DNA from: Pseudomonas sp. B21-023
GTDB lineage: Bacteria; Pseudomonadota; Gammaproteobacteria; Pseudomonadales; Pseudomonadaceae
Assembly: GCF_024749165.1 (NCBI RefSeq)
Contig: NZ_CP087190.1
Location: 4,561,501 to 4,625,500, forward strand
DNA: 64,000 nt
Direction of reading: 5' to 3'
The notes beneath the pieces are model-generated. The model searched no databases. It worked only from the letters and a program-made list of their open reading frames with translations, and was not told the origin of the DNA. How positions within the stretch are numbered: position 1 is the first letter of the stretch; each line of letters opens with the position of its first letter. The position numbers and the translations under genes are program-made. Shown here piece by piece: positions 32,861 through 42,592 of this stretch.

Positions 32861-35413
32861 ATGCAGGCAACAGCGAACGAAGCACAACGAGCGCGACTGG
32901 TCATCGTCGGCAACGGCATGGTCGGCCATCACTGCGTCGAGCAGCTGATCGAACGCGGCGCCAGCGCGCGCTTCGAGCTGCACGTGTTCGCCGAGGAGCG
33001 CCAGCGCGCCTACGACCGGGTGCACCTCTCGGAATACTTCACCGGCAGTTGCGCCGAAACCCTGGCCCTGTGCGACCGCGACTACTATGCGAGCAACGGC
33101 GTGCACCTGCACCTGGGCGAGGCGGTGCTGGACATCGATCGTGAACGCCAGGAAGTGATCACCGCCGAAGGCCACCTCGGCTATGACCAGTTGATCCTGG
33201 CCACCGGCTCCTATCCGTTCGTGCCGCCCATCGAAGGGTCCAGCGGCAATGCGCGCCTGGTCTATCGCACCCTCGAAGACCTCGATGCGATCCGCGCCGC
33301 CGCCGGCAGCGCCCGCCGCGGCGTGGTGGTCGGCGGCGGCCTGCTCGGCCTCGAAGCCGCCAACGCCCTCAAGTCGCTAGGCCTGCAAGCGCATGTGGTG
33401 GAGTTCGCGCCGCGGCTGATGCCAGTCCAGTTGGATAGCGAGGGCGGCGCGGCGCTCAAGGCGCGCATCGAGGCGCTGGGCGTAGGCGTGCACCTGGCCC
33501 GCGCCACCCAGTCGATCAGCACAGGCGAACACTACCGCTACCGCATGAATTTCGAAGGCGGCGAACACCTGGAAACCGACCTGATCGTGTTCTCCGCCGG
33601 CATCCGCCCGCAGGATGCCCTGGGCCGAACCTGCGGCCTTACAATCGCCCCCCGCGGCGGCGTGGTGATCGACGGTCAGTGCCGCTCCAGCGACCCGCGC
33701 ATCTTCGCCATCGGCGAATGCGCTTCGTGGAACGGCAGCGCGTTCGGCCTGGTCGCCCCGGGATACGCCATGGCACGTAACCTGGCAGCCCTGTTGATGG
33801 GCGAGTCGGCAAGCGAGTTCAGCGGCGCCGACATGTCGACCAAGCTCAAGCTGCTGGGTGTGGATGTTGGCTCCATCGGCGATGCCCAGGGCGTCACGCC
33901 GGGGGCGCGCAGCTATCGCTTCATCGACGAAGCCACGGCCTCCTACCGGCGCCTGGTGGTCGATGCCAGCGGCAAGCGTGTGCTTGGCGCGGTGCTGGTC
34001 GGCGACAACAGCTACTACGACACCCTGCTGCAATACGCCCAGAACGGCATCAAGCTACCGGCCGACCCGGCCGCGCTGATTCTGCCCCAGGGCTGCGGCG
34101 CGCCGGCGCTGGGCGCCGATGCCTTGCCCGACAGCGCGACCATCTGCTCGTGCCACAACGTCAGCAAGGGCGCGGTGTGCGCCGCCATCGACAGTGGCTG
34201 CGGCGACCTCGCCGCCGTCAAGGCATGCACCAAGGCCGCCAGCGGTTGCGGCGGTTGCGCGGCGCTGCTCAAGCACGTGTTCGAGCACGAACTGAGCGCC
34301 CGCGGCGTGACCGTCGACAAGAGCCTGTGCGAACACTTCGCCTACACCCGCCAGGAGCTCTACGGGCTGGTGCGGGTTGAAGGCATCCGCACCTTCAACG
34401 AGCTGCTCGAACGCCATGGCAAAGGCCAGGTGGGTTGCGCCATCTGCAAGCCGGCGGTGGGCAACATCCTCGCCTCGTGCTGGAACCAGCCGATCATGGA
34501 CCCGGCGCTGGTACCGCTGCAGGACACCAACGACACCTTCATGGCCAACATGCAGAAGAACGGCACCTACTCGGTGGTGCCGCGCATCCCCGGCGGCGAG
34601 ATCACCCCGGAAAAACTGATCGTGATCGGCCAGGTGGCAAAGAAGTACGACCTCTATACCAAGATCACCGGCGGCCAGCGCATCGACCTGTTCGGTGCCC
34701 AGTTGCACGAACTGCCGCTGATCTGGGGCGAGCTGATCGCCGCCGGCTTCGAGACCGGGCACGCCTACGGCAAGTCGACGCGCACGGTGAAATCCTGCGT
34801 CGGCAGCACCTGGTGCCGCTATGGCGTGCAGGACAGCGTGGCCATGGCGCTGCGCCTGGAGGACCGCTACAAGGGCCTGCGCGCGCCGCACAAGCTCAAG
34901 TTCGCGGTGTCTGGCTGCACCCGCGAATGCGCCGAGGCGCAAAGCAAGGACATTGGCGTGATCGCCACCGACAAGGGCTGGAACCTCTACGTGTGCGGCA
35001 ATGGCGGCATGCGCCCACGCCACGCCGAACTGTTCGCCACCGACCTGGACGACGAGACCTTGGTGCGCCTGATCGACCGCGTGCTGATGTTCTACATCCG
35101 CACCGCCGACAAACTGCAGCGCACCTCGGTGTGGCGCGAGGGCCTCGAGGGCGGGCTCGACTACCTCAAACAGGTGGTAATCGACGACAGCCTGGGCCTG
35201 GCCCGCGAACTCGAGACGCAGATGCAGCAGGTGGTCGACCGTTACGAATGCGAATGGGCCAACGCCTTGGGCGATCCGGAAAAGCTCAAGCGCTTCCGCA
35301 CCTTCGTCAATGACCAACGCGCCGATCCCGATGTGCACTTCGTGCGCGAGCGTGGCCAACGCCGGCCGGCGGCGCCCCTGCAGTTGATTCCCACCCATGA
35401 GGAGGCAATGTGA
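32861..35413 (+). CDS. nirB: NirB, assimilatory nitrite reductase large subunit
   Basis: This 850-residue NADH-dependent siroheme enzyme reduces nitrite to ammonium. It has an N-terminal FAD/NADH module (VIVGNGMVGHH near residue 14; GVVVGGGLLGLEAANAL near 148), BFD-type [2Fe-2S] cysteines (CSCHNVSKG and GCGGC), nitrite/sulfite reductase domains, and the siroheme/[4Fe-4S] ligands CVGSTWCRYG and GCTRECAEA. The start at 32861 follows GAGGA; the upstream open frame crosses the terminator hairpin. Its stop overlaps the nirD start by one base. Confidence 0.96.
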   Translation: MQATANEAQRARLVIVGNGMVGHHCVEQLIERGASARFELHVFAEERQRAYDRVHLSEYFTGSCAETLALCDRDYYASNGVHLHLGEAVLDIDRERQEVITAEGHLGYDQLILATGSYPFVPPIEGSSGNARLVYRTLEDLDAIRAAAGSARRGVVVGGGLLGLEAANALKSLGLQAHVVEFAPRLMPVQLDSEGGAALKARIEALGVGVHLARATQSISTGEHYRYRMNFEGGEHLETDLIVFSAGIRPQDALGRTCGLTIAPRGGVVIDGQCRSSDPRIFAIGECASWNGSAFGLVAPGYAMARNLAALLMGESASEFSGADMSTKLKLLGVDVGSIGDAQGVTPGARSYRFIDEATASYRRLVVDASGKRVLGAVLVGDNSYYDTLLQYAQNGIKLPADPAALILPQGCGAPALGADALPDSATICSCHNVSKGAVCAAIDSGCGDLAAVKACTKAASGCGGCAALLKHVFEHELSARGVTVDKSLCEHFAYTRQELYGLVRVEGIRTFNELLERHGKGQVGCAICKPAVGNILASCWNQPIMDPALVPLQDTNDTFMANMQKNGTYSVVPRIPGGEITPEKLIVIGQVAKKYDLYTKITGGQRIDLFGAQLHELPLIWGELIAAGFETGHAYGKSTRTVKSCVGSTWCRYGVQDSVAMALRLEDRYKGLRAPHKLKFAVSGCTRECAEAQSKDIGVIATDKGWNLYVCGNGGMRPRHAELFATDLDDETLVRLIDRVLMFYIRTADKLQRTSVWREGLEGGLDYLKQVVIDDSLGLARELETQMQQVVDRYECEWANALGDPEKLKRFRTFVNDQRADPDVHFVRERGQRRPAAPLQLIPTHEEAM

Positions 35414-35781
35414 TGAACCTGTCCAACACGGCTGTAGCAAGTGAAACCCGCTGGCAGGCGGTGTGCCAGGCCAGCGACCTGGTCGCCGACTCCGGGGTGG
35501 TGGTGTGGCACGAGGGCGAGCAGGTGGCGTTGTTCTACGTGCCGGGACAAGGGCGGGAGCTGTATGCCGTCGGCAACCGCGATCCACGCTCAGGCGCGAA
35601 CACCATCGGCCGTGGACTGCTGGCCAGCCTGGGAGCAACGGTGGTGGTGGTGGCACCGCTCTACAAGCAGCATTTCTGCCTGCAGGACGGTGCGTGCCTG
35701 GAGGATCCGAAACAGCACTTGCCAGTGTGGCCGGTGCGTATCCGTGGGGCGACGGTCGAATTGGGGCTGAGGCTCATATGA
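35413..35781 (+). CDS. nirD: NirD, nitrite reductase small subunit
   Basis: This 122-residue Rieske-fold protein is the small subunit paired with NirB. It lacks the Cys-His pairs of true Rieske centres, as is normal for NirD. Its ATG shares the A of the nirB TGA stop, and GGAGG lies inside the end of nirB, so the two are translationally coupled. Confidence 0.94.
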   Translation: MNLSNTAVASETRWQAVCQASDLVADSGVVVWHEGEQVALFYVPGQGRELYAVGNRDPRSGANTIGRGLLASLGATVVVVAPLYKQHFCLQDGACLEDPKQHLPVWPVRIRGATVELGLRLI

Positions 35782-35848
35782 CACGGCCAGGTACAGCTCG
35801 ATCACCCGACGTCAGTGAGATCAAGGTACAGCCTCGAATCCGCCCGGG

Positions 35849-36274
35849 TCAGTTCAGCCGCAAGCCTGCCTTGATGGCTTCCCAATGGGCAAGATCGACC
35901 GCTTCCAGCGGTGTTTCCTTGCTATAGCTGACCGCCACGAAACGGGCCTGCCCGCTTGGCGTGTAGGCCAACTGACGCTGATACGAGACCACTTCGCCGC
36001 GCTTGAACTGCAGGCTGACTTCCAAGCCGTGAATGGCACGATCGACGCCGGCGCTGACCGGCAGTGGGTCGCTGATGACCGCCCCAAGGCGCTCACGCAA
36101 CTGCGCCAGTTGCTGCTGGTAAAGCGCCTCCAGCGTCTGCCCGGCAGCCAGCGGACTGCGGGCGATCACCAGGGTGGTGCCACGCTGACGGAAGGTCAGC
36201 ATGTTCATGGTGGTGTCTTCGGGCGTTTCATCGCCCAGTTCAAGGACCAAGTCCTGGGTCAGGTAGGCGGCCAT
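35849..36274 (-). CDS. DcrB/DUF1795 (EagR-type) protein
   Basis: This 141-residue protein has no signal peptide. It resembles the DUF1795/DcrB-like fold (LELGDETPEDTTMNMLTF, QTLEALYQQQLAQLRERLG, LEVSLQFKRGEVVSYQRQLA). Members of this family include the Eag chaperones that load Rhs effectors onto type VI secretion spikes, but no rhs, vgrG or T6SS gene is nearby, so that role is not supported here. The start at 36274 follows GGAG; the longer frame to 36397 overlaps the neighbour's promoter. It is divergent from the LysR gene. Confidence 0.75.
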   Translation of the reverse strand: MAAYLTQDLVLELGDETPEDTTMNMLTFRQRGTTLVIARSPLAAGQTLEALYQQQLAQLRERLGAVISDPLPVSAGVDRAIHGLEVSLQFKRGEVVSYQRQLAYTPSGQARFVAVSYSKETPLEAVDLAHWEAIKAGLRLN

Positions 36275-36405
36275 TGCGCAGCTCCATGCATCGAAGCGGC
36301 ACACGCTAAAGGTTCGGGGCTTTGCCTGCAAGGGAGGAACCGCCGTCCGCCGACGAAGATCACCCGGACGTTGCAGGTCTGGCCCGCACGGATACACTGC
36401 CCGGC

Positions 36406-37338
36406 ATGAACCTCGATACCCGCATCAAGTTCCGCCATCTGCTGTGCTTCCTGGAGATTGCCCGACAGGGCAGCCTGGCCAGGGCCGCCGACGTGCTGGC
36501 GATCAGCCAGCCTGCGATCTCCAAGACCCTCAAGGAGCTGGAGGATCTGCTGGAAGCTCGCCTGTTCGAGCGCAGCCACCAGGGCGTCGCCCTGACCCCG
36601 GCCGGTACCCGCTTCATGCGCTATGCCGGCCCCAGCGTGCAAGCGCTGCGTGACGGGGTCGGCAGCGTGCGAGGGGAAGCGCGGGCGCCGTCGCAGGTGC
36701 GTATTGGCGTGCTGTCGACTGTCGAAGGGTTACTGATGCCCGAGGTGCTGTGCCGCTTGCACCAGCAGCACGAGGCTTTGGTAATCAGCGTGGTGACCGG
36801 GGCCAGCGCCCAGCTGCTCGGGCAGTTGCACCTTGGCGAGCTGGAACTGGTGATAGGCCGTATGACCGACAGCCCGCAGATCCAAGGGCTGTCGTTCGAG
36901 CACCTGTACAGCGAGTCGATGACCCTGGTGGTGCGACCCGGACATCCGCTGCTGGCGGCTCAGCCTATTGATCGCACGCAGGTCGGTGCCTATCCACTGG
37001 TGCTGCCACCGCCAGGCACGACCATTCGCCGGCATGCCGACAGCCTGTTCGTGCAATGCGCGATCCAGCTGCCGGCACAGCGCCTGGAGACTCTGTCGCT
37101 GGCCTTGAGCAGGCGCTACGTGCTGGGCAGCGAGGCGGTCTGGGTGGCGCCGCGCGATGCCGTGCTGATCGACCTCGGGCGGGGAGAACTGGTCGAACTC
37201 GACCTGGGTGTGCGTGAACCGGGCGGCTCGGTGGGCATCTGCCGCAATGCGGCCTTGGCGCAGAGCCTGCCAGCGCAGTGGTTGTGCGAGGTGCTCCGGG
37301 AGGTCGCCGAAGCTTACCGGATTGGGACATACCCCTGA
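36406..37338 (+). CDS. LysR-family transcriptional regulator (PcaQ/GbpR-like)
   Basis: This 310-residue protein has an N-terminal winged helix (about 8-66: FRHLLCFLEIARQGSLARAA, then LAISQPAISKTLKELEDLL) and a periplasmic-binding-like effector domain (about 93-300). The start MNLDTRIKFRHL resembles the PcaQ/GbpR group, which controls aromatic or sugar catabolism. No such catabolic genes are adjacent, so its target is unknown. The 131-bp region shared with the divergent DcrB-like gene may be its operator. Confidence 0.88.
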   Translation: MNLDTRIKFRHLLCFLEIARQGSLARAADVLAISQPAISKTLKELEDLLEARLFERSHQGVALTPAGTRFMRYAGPSVQALRDGVGSVRGEARAPSQVRIGVLSTVEGLLMPEVLCRLHQQHEALVISVVTGASAQLLGQLHLGELELVIGRMTDSPQIQGLSFEHLYSESMTLVVRPGHPLLAAQPIDRTQVGAYPLVLPPPGTTIRRHADSLFVQCAIQLPAQRLETLSLALSRRYVLGSEAVWVAPRDAVLIDLGRGELVELDLGVREPGGSVGICRNAALAQSLPAQWLCEVLREVAEAYRIGTYP

Positions 37339-37401
37339 CAACCCGACGCGCGGATTCCTATACAATCCACGCCAGTTACCAGCGCCTCCAGGACCTCTTT
37401 C

Positions 37402-38094
37402 ATGGACGAAACCGCGCAGCACTGGCTGCATGCCCTCTCCGCCCCCATGGCCGCCCTCAACGGCGCCAGCTACACCGCCCCCGACTACTTCGAAGGGGAA
37501 GACCAGACCGATCTGGAGCGCTGGTGGGGGATCAGCGACCGCGCCCAGTTGCTGGACATGCTGAACATGGCCGACAACGGCCACGCCACCGAAATGAGCG
37601 AAGCCTACTGGCAGTACCAGCGCTGCCTGCCCAGCCAGTGGCAGGCCCTGCTCGACACCTTGCCCCCACGCGAACGCATCCGCCACGAATACGCCGCCCG
37701 CACCTTCCCCGACTGTGGCCCGGGCGGCACCCGGGCCTGGGACCTGGGGCGCATGAGCTTCCTGCTGCGCGCCGGGGTCAAGAAAGGCCTGATCGACCGC
37801 GACGAAAGCCTCTACCTGCACTACCGCCTGGCTCTGCGCGCACGCCACTACTACAACCGCTGGGACTGTTACCTGGCCGGCTACCTGTTCGGCAAGGCGC
37901 TATGGAATGTCAGCGACAGCAGCGACGAGACCTTGGCCGCCGATCTCGAGCGCCAGGGCAGCGAGCACTGGAACCGCTGCATCCTGCTTAACCTGCGCCT
38001 CGGCGCCCATGAGTTGCTGGCCGGGTTGCCCTGGGACATGGACCTGCCCGAGCCGCCGCGCCCCGCCACCCTGGAAGAGGACTGCTGGTCATGA
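37402..38094 (+). CDS. DUF1266 family protein (YbeU/YbeR-like)
   Basis: This 230-residue protein has no signal peptide or membrane segment. It resembles DUF1266 (EDQTDLERWWGISDRAQLLD and the WD-x-GR segment AWDLGRMSFLLRAG, then YYNRWDCYLAGYLFG). In E. coli, DUF1266 genes ybeR and ybeU sit beside the J proteins djlB and djlC and the Hsp70 hscC; the same order occurs here. Its stop overlaps the next start by 4 bp. Function unknown; a substrate or adaptor of the HscC chaperone is a reasonable guess. Confidence 0.85.
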   Translation: MDETAQHWLHALSAPMAALNGASYTAPDYFEGEDQTDLERWWGISDRAQLLDMLNMADNGHATEMSEAYWQYQRCLPSQWQALLDTLPPRERIRHEYAARTFPDCGPGGTRAWDLGRMSFLLRAGVKKGLIDRDESLYLHYRLALRARHYYNRWDCYLAGYLFGKALWNVSDSSDETLAADLERQGSEHWNRCILLNLRLGAHELLAGLPWDMDLPEPPRPATLEEDCWS

Positions 38095-40736
38095 GTTGCT
38101 GGATTCGCCTGGGGATCGAACCGACCCAGGACCTCGACGCCATCCGCCTGGCCTATCGCGGCCGCCTGCCCATGCACCACCCGGAAACCGACCCGGAAGG
38201 TTTCCAGGCCCTGCGCGCGGCCTACGAGGAAGCGCTGCGCCTGGCCCGCGAGCAGGAAACCCACGAGGCCGAGCCAACGGTCGCCGAGGACACGCCACAT
38301 CCGACACTGCAGCACTTCCATCGCCTGCTCGAGGAGCCGTCGCTGCGCTTCGACCCGCAAGCCTGGCAGGGCTTCATCGCCGAGCTGGACGAACTGCCAC
38401 TGGACGAACTGGACGACCTCGGCTGGCAGCTGTTGCACACCCTGCGAGACTGCGGGCCGCTGTCCCATCACTGCGCGGGCCTGCTAGCCCGGCGCCTGGG
38501 CTGGGCCGACCAGTTGCTGCGCCTGGACAACCCCCACGAAGTGGAAGCCTTCCTCGACCGTCTCGCGCAGCCGGACCCCTTCGATACCGCATGCATGCGC
38601 GACTGGCCAGCCCCGGCGCAGATGGAGAGCCTGTGGTATTTCCGCAGCCTCGAGTACTGTTACCAGCACCGCCCATTGTTCGAGTACGAGCAGTTCGCCA
38701 GCGTGCATACCTGCCTGGCGATCCCGGACGACTCGGCGCTGGTACAGCGCCTGCTGGTGCAGTTCAGCCAGGCCGGCATCGCCAGCCGGACCTTCCACGG
38801 ACTGCTCCAGGCACAACAAGCGCAAACCCCGGACGATGCCGACCTGCTCTACCTGCTGGCCCGCCAGGCCGATGCCCTGGGGGCCGAGCAACAAGCGCTG
38901 GACTGCTGGTTGCGGCTGTACCGCCAACACCAGCATCCACAGGCCGAGCGCTGGCTGATCGACCTCTGCGCCCGCCATCAACCCCAGCGTCTGCCCTTGC
39001 TGATCCAGGCCTTCGACTGCTTGCATACGCCAGCCGGCTGGCCCGAGAACCTCGGCGACCCGGCCCAGGCCTTGGGCAGCCCGGGGCAGTCACCGCAGAC
39101 CCTGGCGCGTTGGTCCGAAGCCTCGCGCCTGAAGCTGGACGGCATCGCCAACACCTTCGTCGACTGGCATCTGGACGGTGACGACGAACTGCCGCTGCTG
39201 GCCTGGCTGCTGCAGGAGCAGCCGGAGCAGAATCTGCACCGCTTGTATTGGCATGCCTGGGCCCTGCAGCGCGGCGAGGCCGGTTTGCTGCGCCTGGTCC
39301 TCGCCCAGCCACCGGCCGAGGACGCCCTCGACGCGCTGATCCTCGAGGGCTTCCAGCGCCAGGCGAGCCAGCAGTTACATTGGCTCGATCAGGCTCCCGT
39401 GGTCCAGGCGCTGACGCAACTCAGCGCCAGCGATGATCCGGCGGCTACCTTGCCCGAGGCCCTGACCGAGGATGCCATTCGCCCGGTCTGCCGTGAATGG
39501 CTGCGGCGCATGCGGGTCTATCCGGCCCATGCCCTGCACACGCTCAACCGTCAGTTCGACATGCGCCGCCTGTTCACCACCCCGTTCGGCCTGCAACTGC
39601 AAGACCGCCTGGCCGAAGCCGGAGTTCTTTTACCTTCGATGCCCGAGGGCGAGGCACTGTGGCAGTGGCACCGCCAGCAGCTGTTCATGCTGGCCCAGCT
39701 GGAGCAACCTTCACGTTGGCTGGCACTGATCGATCCGGCCTTGCCCGGGCAGTTGCACTACCCGGCCGAGCATCCGTTCGCTCCGACACACGCCCTGCTC
39801 TGTCAACTGCTGACCAGCCCCGAAGGCGCCAGTGGACTGCTCGGCAGCCTGGATATCCGCGATCCGGTACAAGCCCTGATCTCGGCACGCCTGCTGACCT
39901 TGCAGCAGGCGCTCAACAGCATGCGCCTGCCCAACGCCGTGCAACTGCTCGCTTGCCTGGACAACGACGACGGCGGACTGCGTACCGATTATCCGCTGGG
40001 CTACCTGCTGTTCTGCGCAGTGCTGCACCATGATCCGTCGCTGGACGAACCACAGCGCTGCGCGTTGCGCGACCGCATGCAGGCGCTGGACCTGCAAGAC
40101 GACTGGTTCGAAGCGCTGCGCCGGGGGCTGCTGAACGGCCAGGCCAAGCATCCGCCGGCTGCCGCGGTACGCGCGCAAGGCCTCGACAGCCGCACGGTCG
40201 ACGACGTACTGGATGCGCTGCACCGCCTGCTGAACACTTGCACCCCACCCAAGACCCGGCTGCTGCGCGCCCTGCAAAAGGTCAAGGACGACCCGGAACA
40301 GGACCCCGGCCTGCGCTGCGCGATCATGGCCGTGCTGTCATGGAGCGAACGCCTGCTGTTGGACATGATCAAGGAACCGCCGGCGCCGATGTGGGCGTTC
40401 TGGAAGCTCAAGAGTCGACTGAACCGTACGGGCCTGGCCGTGCACGTGGCAATCATCGCCTTGGGCGCCAGCCTGATGCTCCATATCCCGGCGATGTTGG
40501 TGGCGATCAGCATCCTGTCGATCAGCGGCTTCCTGCGTCGCCTGCGCGACCTCGGCCACGGCGTGCCGGCACTGCTGCTGGTGATGGTGCTGACCCGCGT
40601 GCTGCCGTTCTCGTCACTGGTGCTGCTGGGCCTGCCCGGCGACAAGCTGCCAAACCGTTACGGCCCGGTACCGGGCAAAGGGCAGCCGCTGGAAGGCGGC
40701 CTGCAGGCCACCCTGCGCCGGCTCAACGCTCAGTAA
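38091..40736 (+). CDS. Large J-domain-like membrane protein (DjlC-like), partner of HscC
   Basis: This 881-residue protein starts with a divergent J domain (about 1-50: WIRLGIEPTQDLDAIRLAYR, then HHPETDPEGFQALRAAYEEAL). The canonical HPD motif reads HPE. A long Leu/Gln/Trp-rich helical region with TPR-like pairs follows (about 60-780). Two or three membrane segments are near the C terminus (about 793-855, VHVAIIALGASLMLHIPAML and PALLLVMVLTRVLPFSSLV). E. coli DjlB and DjlC likewise pair an N-terminal J domain with a C-terminal membrane anchor but are shorter. It should recruit HscC to the inner membrane. Confidence 0.82.
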   Translation: MSCWIRLGIEPTQDLDAIRLAYRGRLPMHHPETDPEGFQALRAAYEEALRLAREQETHEAEPTVAEDTPHPTLQHFHRLLEEPSLRFDPQAWQGFIAELDELPLDELDDLGWQLLHTLRDCGPLSHHCAGLLARRLGWADQLLRLDNPHEVEAFLDRLAQPDPFDTACMRDWPAPAQMESLWYFRSLEYCYQHRPLFEYEQFASVHTCLAIPDDSALVQRLLVQFSQAGIASRTFHGLLQAQQAQTPDDADLLYLLARQADALGAEQQALDCWLRLYRQHQHPQAERWLIDLCARHQPQRLPLLIQAFDCLHTPAGWPENLGDPAQALGSPGQSPQTLARWSEASRLKLDGIANTFVDWHLDGDDELPLLAWLLQEQPEQNLHRLYWHAWALQRGEAGLLRLVLAQPPAEDALDALILEGFQRQASQQLHWLDQAPVVQALTQLSASDDPAATLPEALTEDAIRPVCREWLRRMRVYPAHALHTLNRQFDMRRLFTTPFGLQLQDRLAEAGVLLPSMPEGEALWQWHRQQLFMLAQLEQPSRWLALIDPALPGQLHYPAEHPFAPTHALLCQLLTSPEGASGLLGSLDIRDPVQALISARLLTLQQALNSMRLPNAVQLLACLDNDDGGLRTDYPLGYLLFCAVLHHDPSLDEPQRCALRDRMQALDLQDDWFEALRRGLLNGQAKHPPAAAVRAQGLDSRTVDDVLDALHRLLNTCTPPKTRLLRALQKVKDDPEQDPGLRCAIMAVLSWSERLLLDMIKEPPAPMWAFWKLKSRLNRTGLAVHVAIIALGASLMLHIPAMLVAISILSISGFLRRLRDLGHGVPALLLVMVLTRVLPFSSLVLLGLPGDKLPNRYGPVPGKGQPLEGGLQATLRRLNAQ

Positions 40737-42436
40737 CGCAGCTCGTCGAGCGCCTGGCTCAATGCCTGGCGCTCACGGCTGATCTCGCCGGCCTGCTGCC
40801 CGGCCAGCACGGCATTGAAGGCGTCCAGCCAGCTGCCGATCAGCTCGCGCTCGTCGCCCAGGCTCTGCATCCAGGCTCGCTCCAGGCGGGCCAGCAAAGT
40901 GCGGTTGGGCAGCGTGTCACGTGGGTGGATCTTCAATTTTGCCAGGCGTTCCTCACTGGCCTGGCGTGCCTGCGCATCCAGCCCGGTGGGGCTGCGGTCG
41001 ATACTGTGGCTGTGCTTCTGGCCGCTCTCGAGGAAGGTCACGTCCACTTCCAGCAGGCCGTTGATGTCGTAGCTGAAGCGCACGTCCAGCGACTGGATCT
41101 CGCCGGTCGGCTGCAACGGAATCTCGAAACTGTCCACCAGGATGTTGTCCCGCACCCATGGCCGCTCGCCCTGGTACACGGCGATGCGCACGAACTTCTG
41201 TTCCGGGTGGCTGCTGTAGAAACGCTGCACCTTGGACGTGGGGATGATCGTATTGCGCTCGATGATCGGCGAGAAGGCACCAGTGACATCCTCGCCCCGG
41301 GACGAGGCCACGCCAAGGGTGTAGGGGCAGACATCGGTCAGGATCAGTTCGTCGATGGCCGCGTCGCGGGCCTTGCACGCCGCCTGGCTGGCGGCGCCGA
41401 GGGCAACGATGGTATCCGGGTCCAGGTGCCGGTACGGCAGGCGCCCAAACAGCTTGGCCACCAGTTGCTGCACCTGCGGCATGCGCGTGGCGCCGCCGAC
41501 CAGCACCAGGCTGTCCAGCTCGCGCGGGCTCAAGCGGGCATCACGCAGGGCCTGTTCGATGGGAGTGCGTACCCGTGCCAGCAAGGGCGCCCAGATCGCC
41601 TGCAACTTCTGGTCGTCCAGCTGCCACTCGCGGGGCTGGCCATCCATGCTCCAGGCAAAGGTGCGACTGCCCTCGCCCACTTCGCACTTGAGCTGCTCGA
41701 TGGCGTCGTGCAGGCTGGCCAGGGCCTGGGGCTCCAGGTCTTCGGCCTTGAGACTCCAGTCACGCAGGCAGGCCTGCAGCAGCGCCTCGGTGAAATCCTC
41801 GCCGCCCAGGTAGTTGTCTCCGGTAGAGGCATGCACCTCGATCAACGGCAGGGCGTACTCCAGTACCGTGACGTCGAAGGTGCCGCCGCCCAGGTCGAAC
41901 ACCAGGGTGCGCTCGAACTTCTGCTCATGCAGGCCGTAGGCCATCGCGGCGGCGGTGGGTTCGTTGATCAGCCGCTGGACCTTGAGCCCGGCCAGTTCGG
42001 CCGCGAACACCGTGCGTTTGCGCTGCTCGTCGCTGAAATAGGCCGGCACCGAGATCACCGCCTCGCTCACCGGGCAGCCCAGATAGGCCTCGGCGTCCTG
42101 CTTGAGCGAACCCAGCACCAGCGCCGACAGCTCTTCAGGGGTGAAACGGTGTTCACCCAGGGCGTAACGCTTGTCGCTGCCCATGAAGCGCTTGAACGCC
42201 GAGGCGGTACGTTGAGGGTGCGTGGTCAGGCGCGCCCGGGCGGCCTGGCCGACGAGGATGCTGCCATCGTCATCGACGCTGACCACCGACGGCGTCAGCA
42301 CCTCGCCCAGGGCATTGGCGATCAGCCGCGCTTCGCCATCCTGCCAGACGGCGATCAGGCTGTTGGTGGTACCCAGGTCGATTCCCAGCAAGGGAGTGGT
42401 GTGTGTCGGAGCGGGAGAGAGGCTGGCATCCTGCAT
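40730..42436 (-). CDS. hscC: HscC, specialised Hsp70 chaperone
   Basis: This 568-residue Hsp70 is shorter than DnaK (about 640) and matches HscC in length. The ATPase domain is complete: GIDLGTTNSLIAVW (about 18-31), INEPTAAAMAYGL, VFDLGGGTFDVTVL and LVLVGGATRMPQV. The substrate domain (about 385-500) lacks the DnaK lid tail. It runs opposite to the djlC-like gene and overlaps its end by 7 bp. In E. coli HscC works with DjlB/DjlC and restrains sigma-70 activity in some assays. Confidence 0.93.
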   Translation of the reverse strand: MQDASLSPAPTHTTPLLGIDLGTTNSLIAVWQDGEARLIANALGEVLTPSVVSVDDDGSILVGQAARARLTTHPQRTASAFKRFMGSDKRYALGEHRFTPEELSALVLGSLKQDAEAYLGCPVSEAVISVPAYFSDEQRKRTVFAAELAGLKVQRLINEPTAAAMAYGLHEQKFERTLVFDLGGGTFDVTVLEYALPLIEVHASTGDNYLGGEDFTEALLQACLRDWSLKAEDLEPQALASLHDAIEQLKCEVGEGSRTFAWSMDGQPREWQLDDQKLQAIWAPLLARVRTPIEQALRDARLSPRELDSLVLVGGATRMPQVQQLVAKLFGRLPYRHLDPDTIVALGAASQAACKARDAAIDELILTDVCPYTLGVASSRGEDVTGAFSPIIERNTIIPTSKVQRFYSSHPEQKFVRIAVYQGERPWVRDNILVDSFEIPLQPTGEIQSLDVRFSYDINGLLEVDVTFLESGQKHSHSIDRSPTGLDAQARQASEERLAKLKIHPRDTLPNRTLLARLERAWMQSLGDERELIGSWLDAFNAVLAGQQAGEISRERQALSQALDELRY

Positions 42437-42527
42437 GGTCGGTCTCTTGCTTGCGGTAGGAACCGGCGCAAGGCCTGCTGGCCAGTTGCGGCGGACAGGG
42501 GATTCTGACGCAACGCCAGAAACAAAA

Positions 42528-42550
42528 AAAGCGACCCTAAGGTCGCTTTC
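42528..42550 (-). terminator. Terminator of the tRNA-Val-tRNA-Asp unit
   Basis: AAAGCGACC and GGTCGCTTT arms are followed on the minus strand by seven T. It lies 43 bases after the tRNA-Asp CCA end. Confidence 0.85.
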
Positions 42551-42592
42551 TCTGTTGCTTCCGGGTGTTCAGTGGGCCCTGGAAGCTTAATA

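Noticed and set aside
35849..36274. Type VI secretion cluster
   Set aside because: A single DUF1795 gene with no Rhs, VgrG, Hcp or Tss genes within 25 kb.
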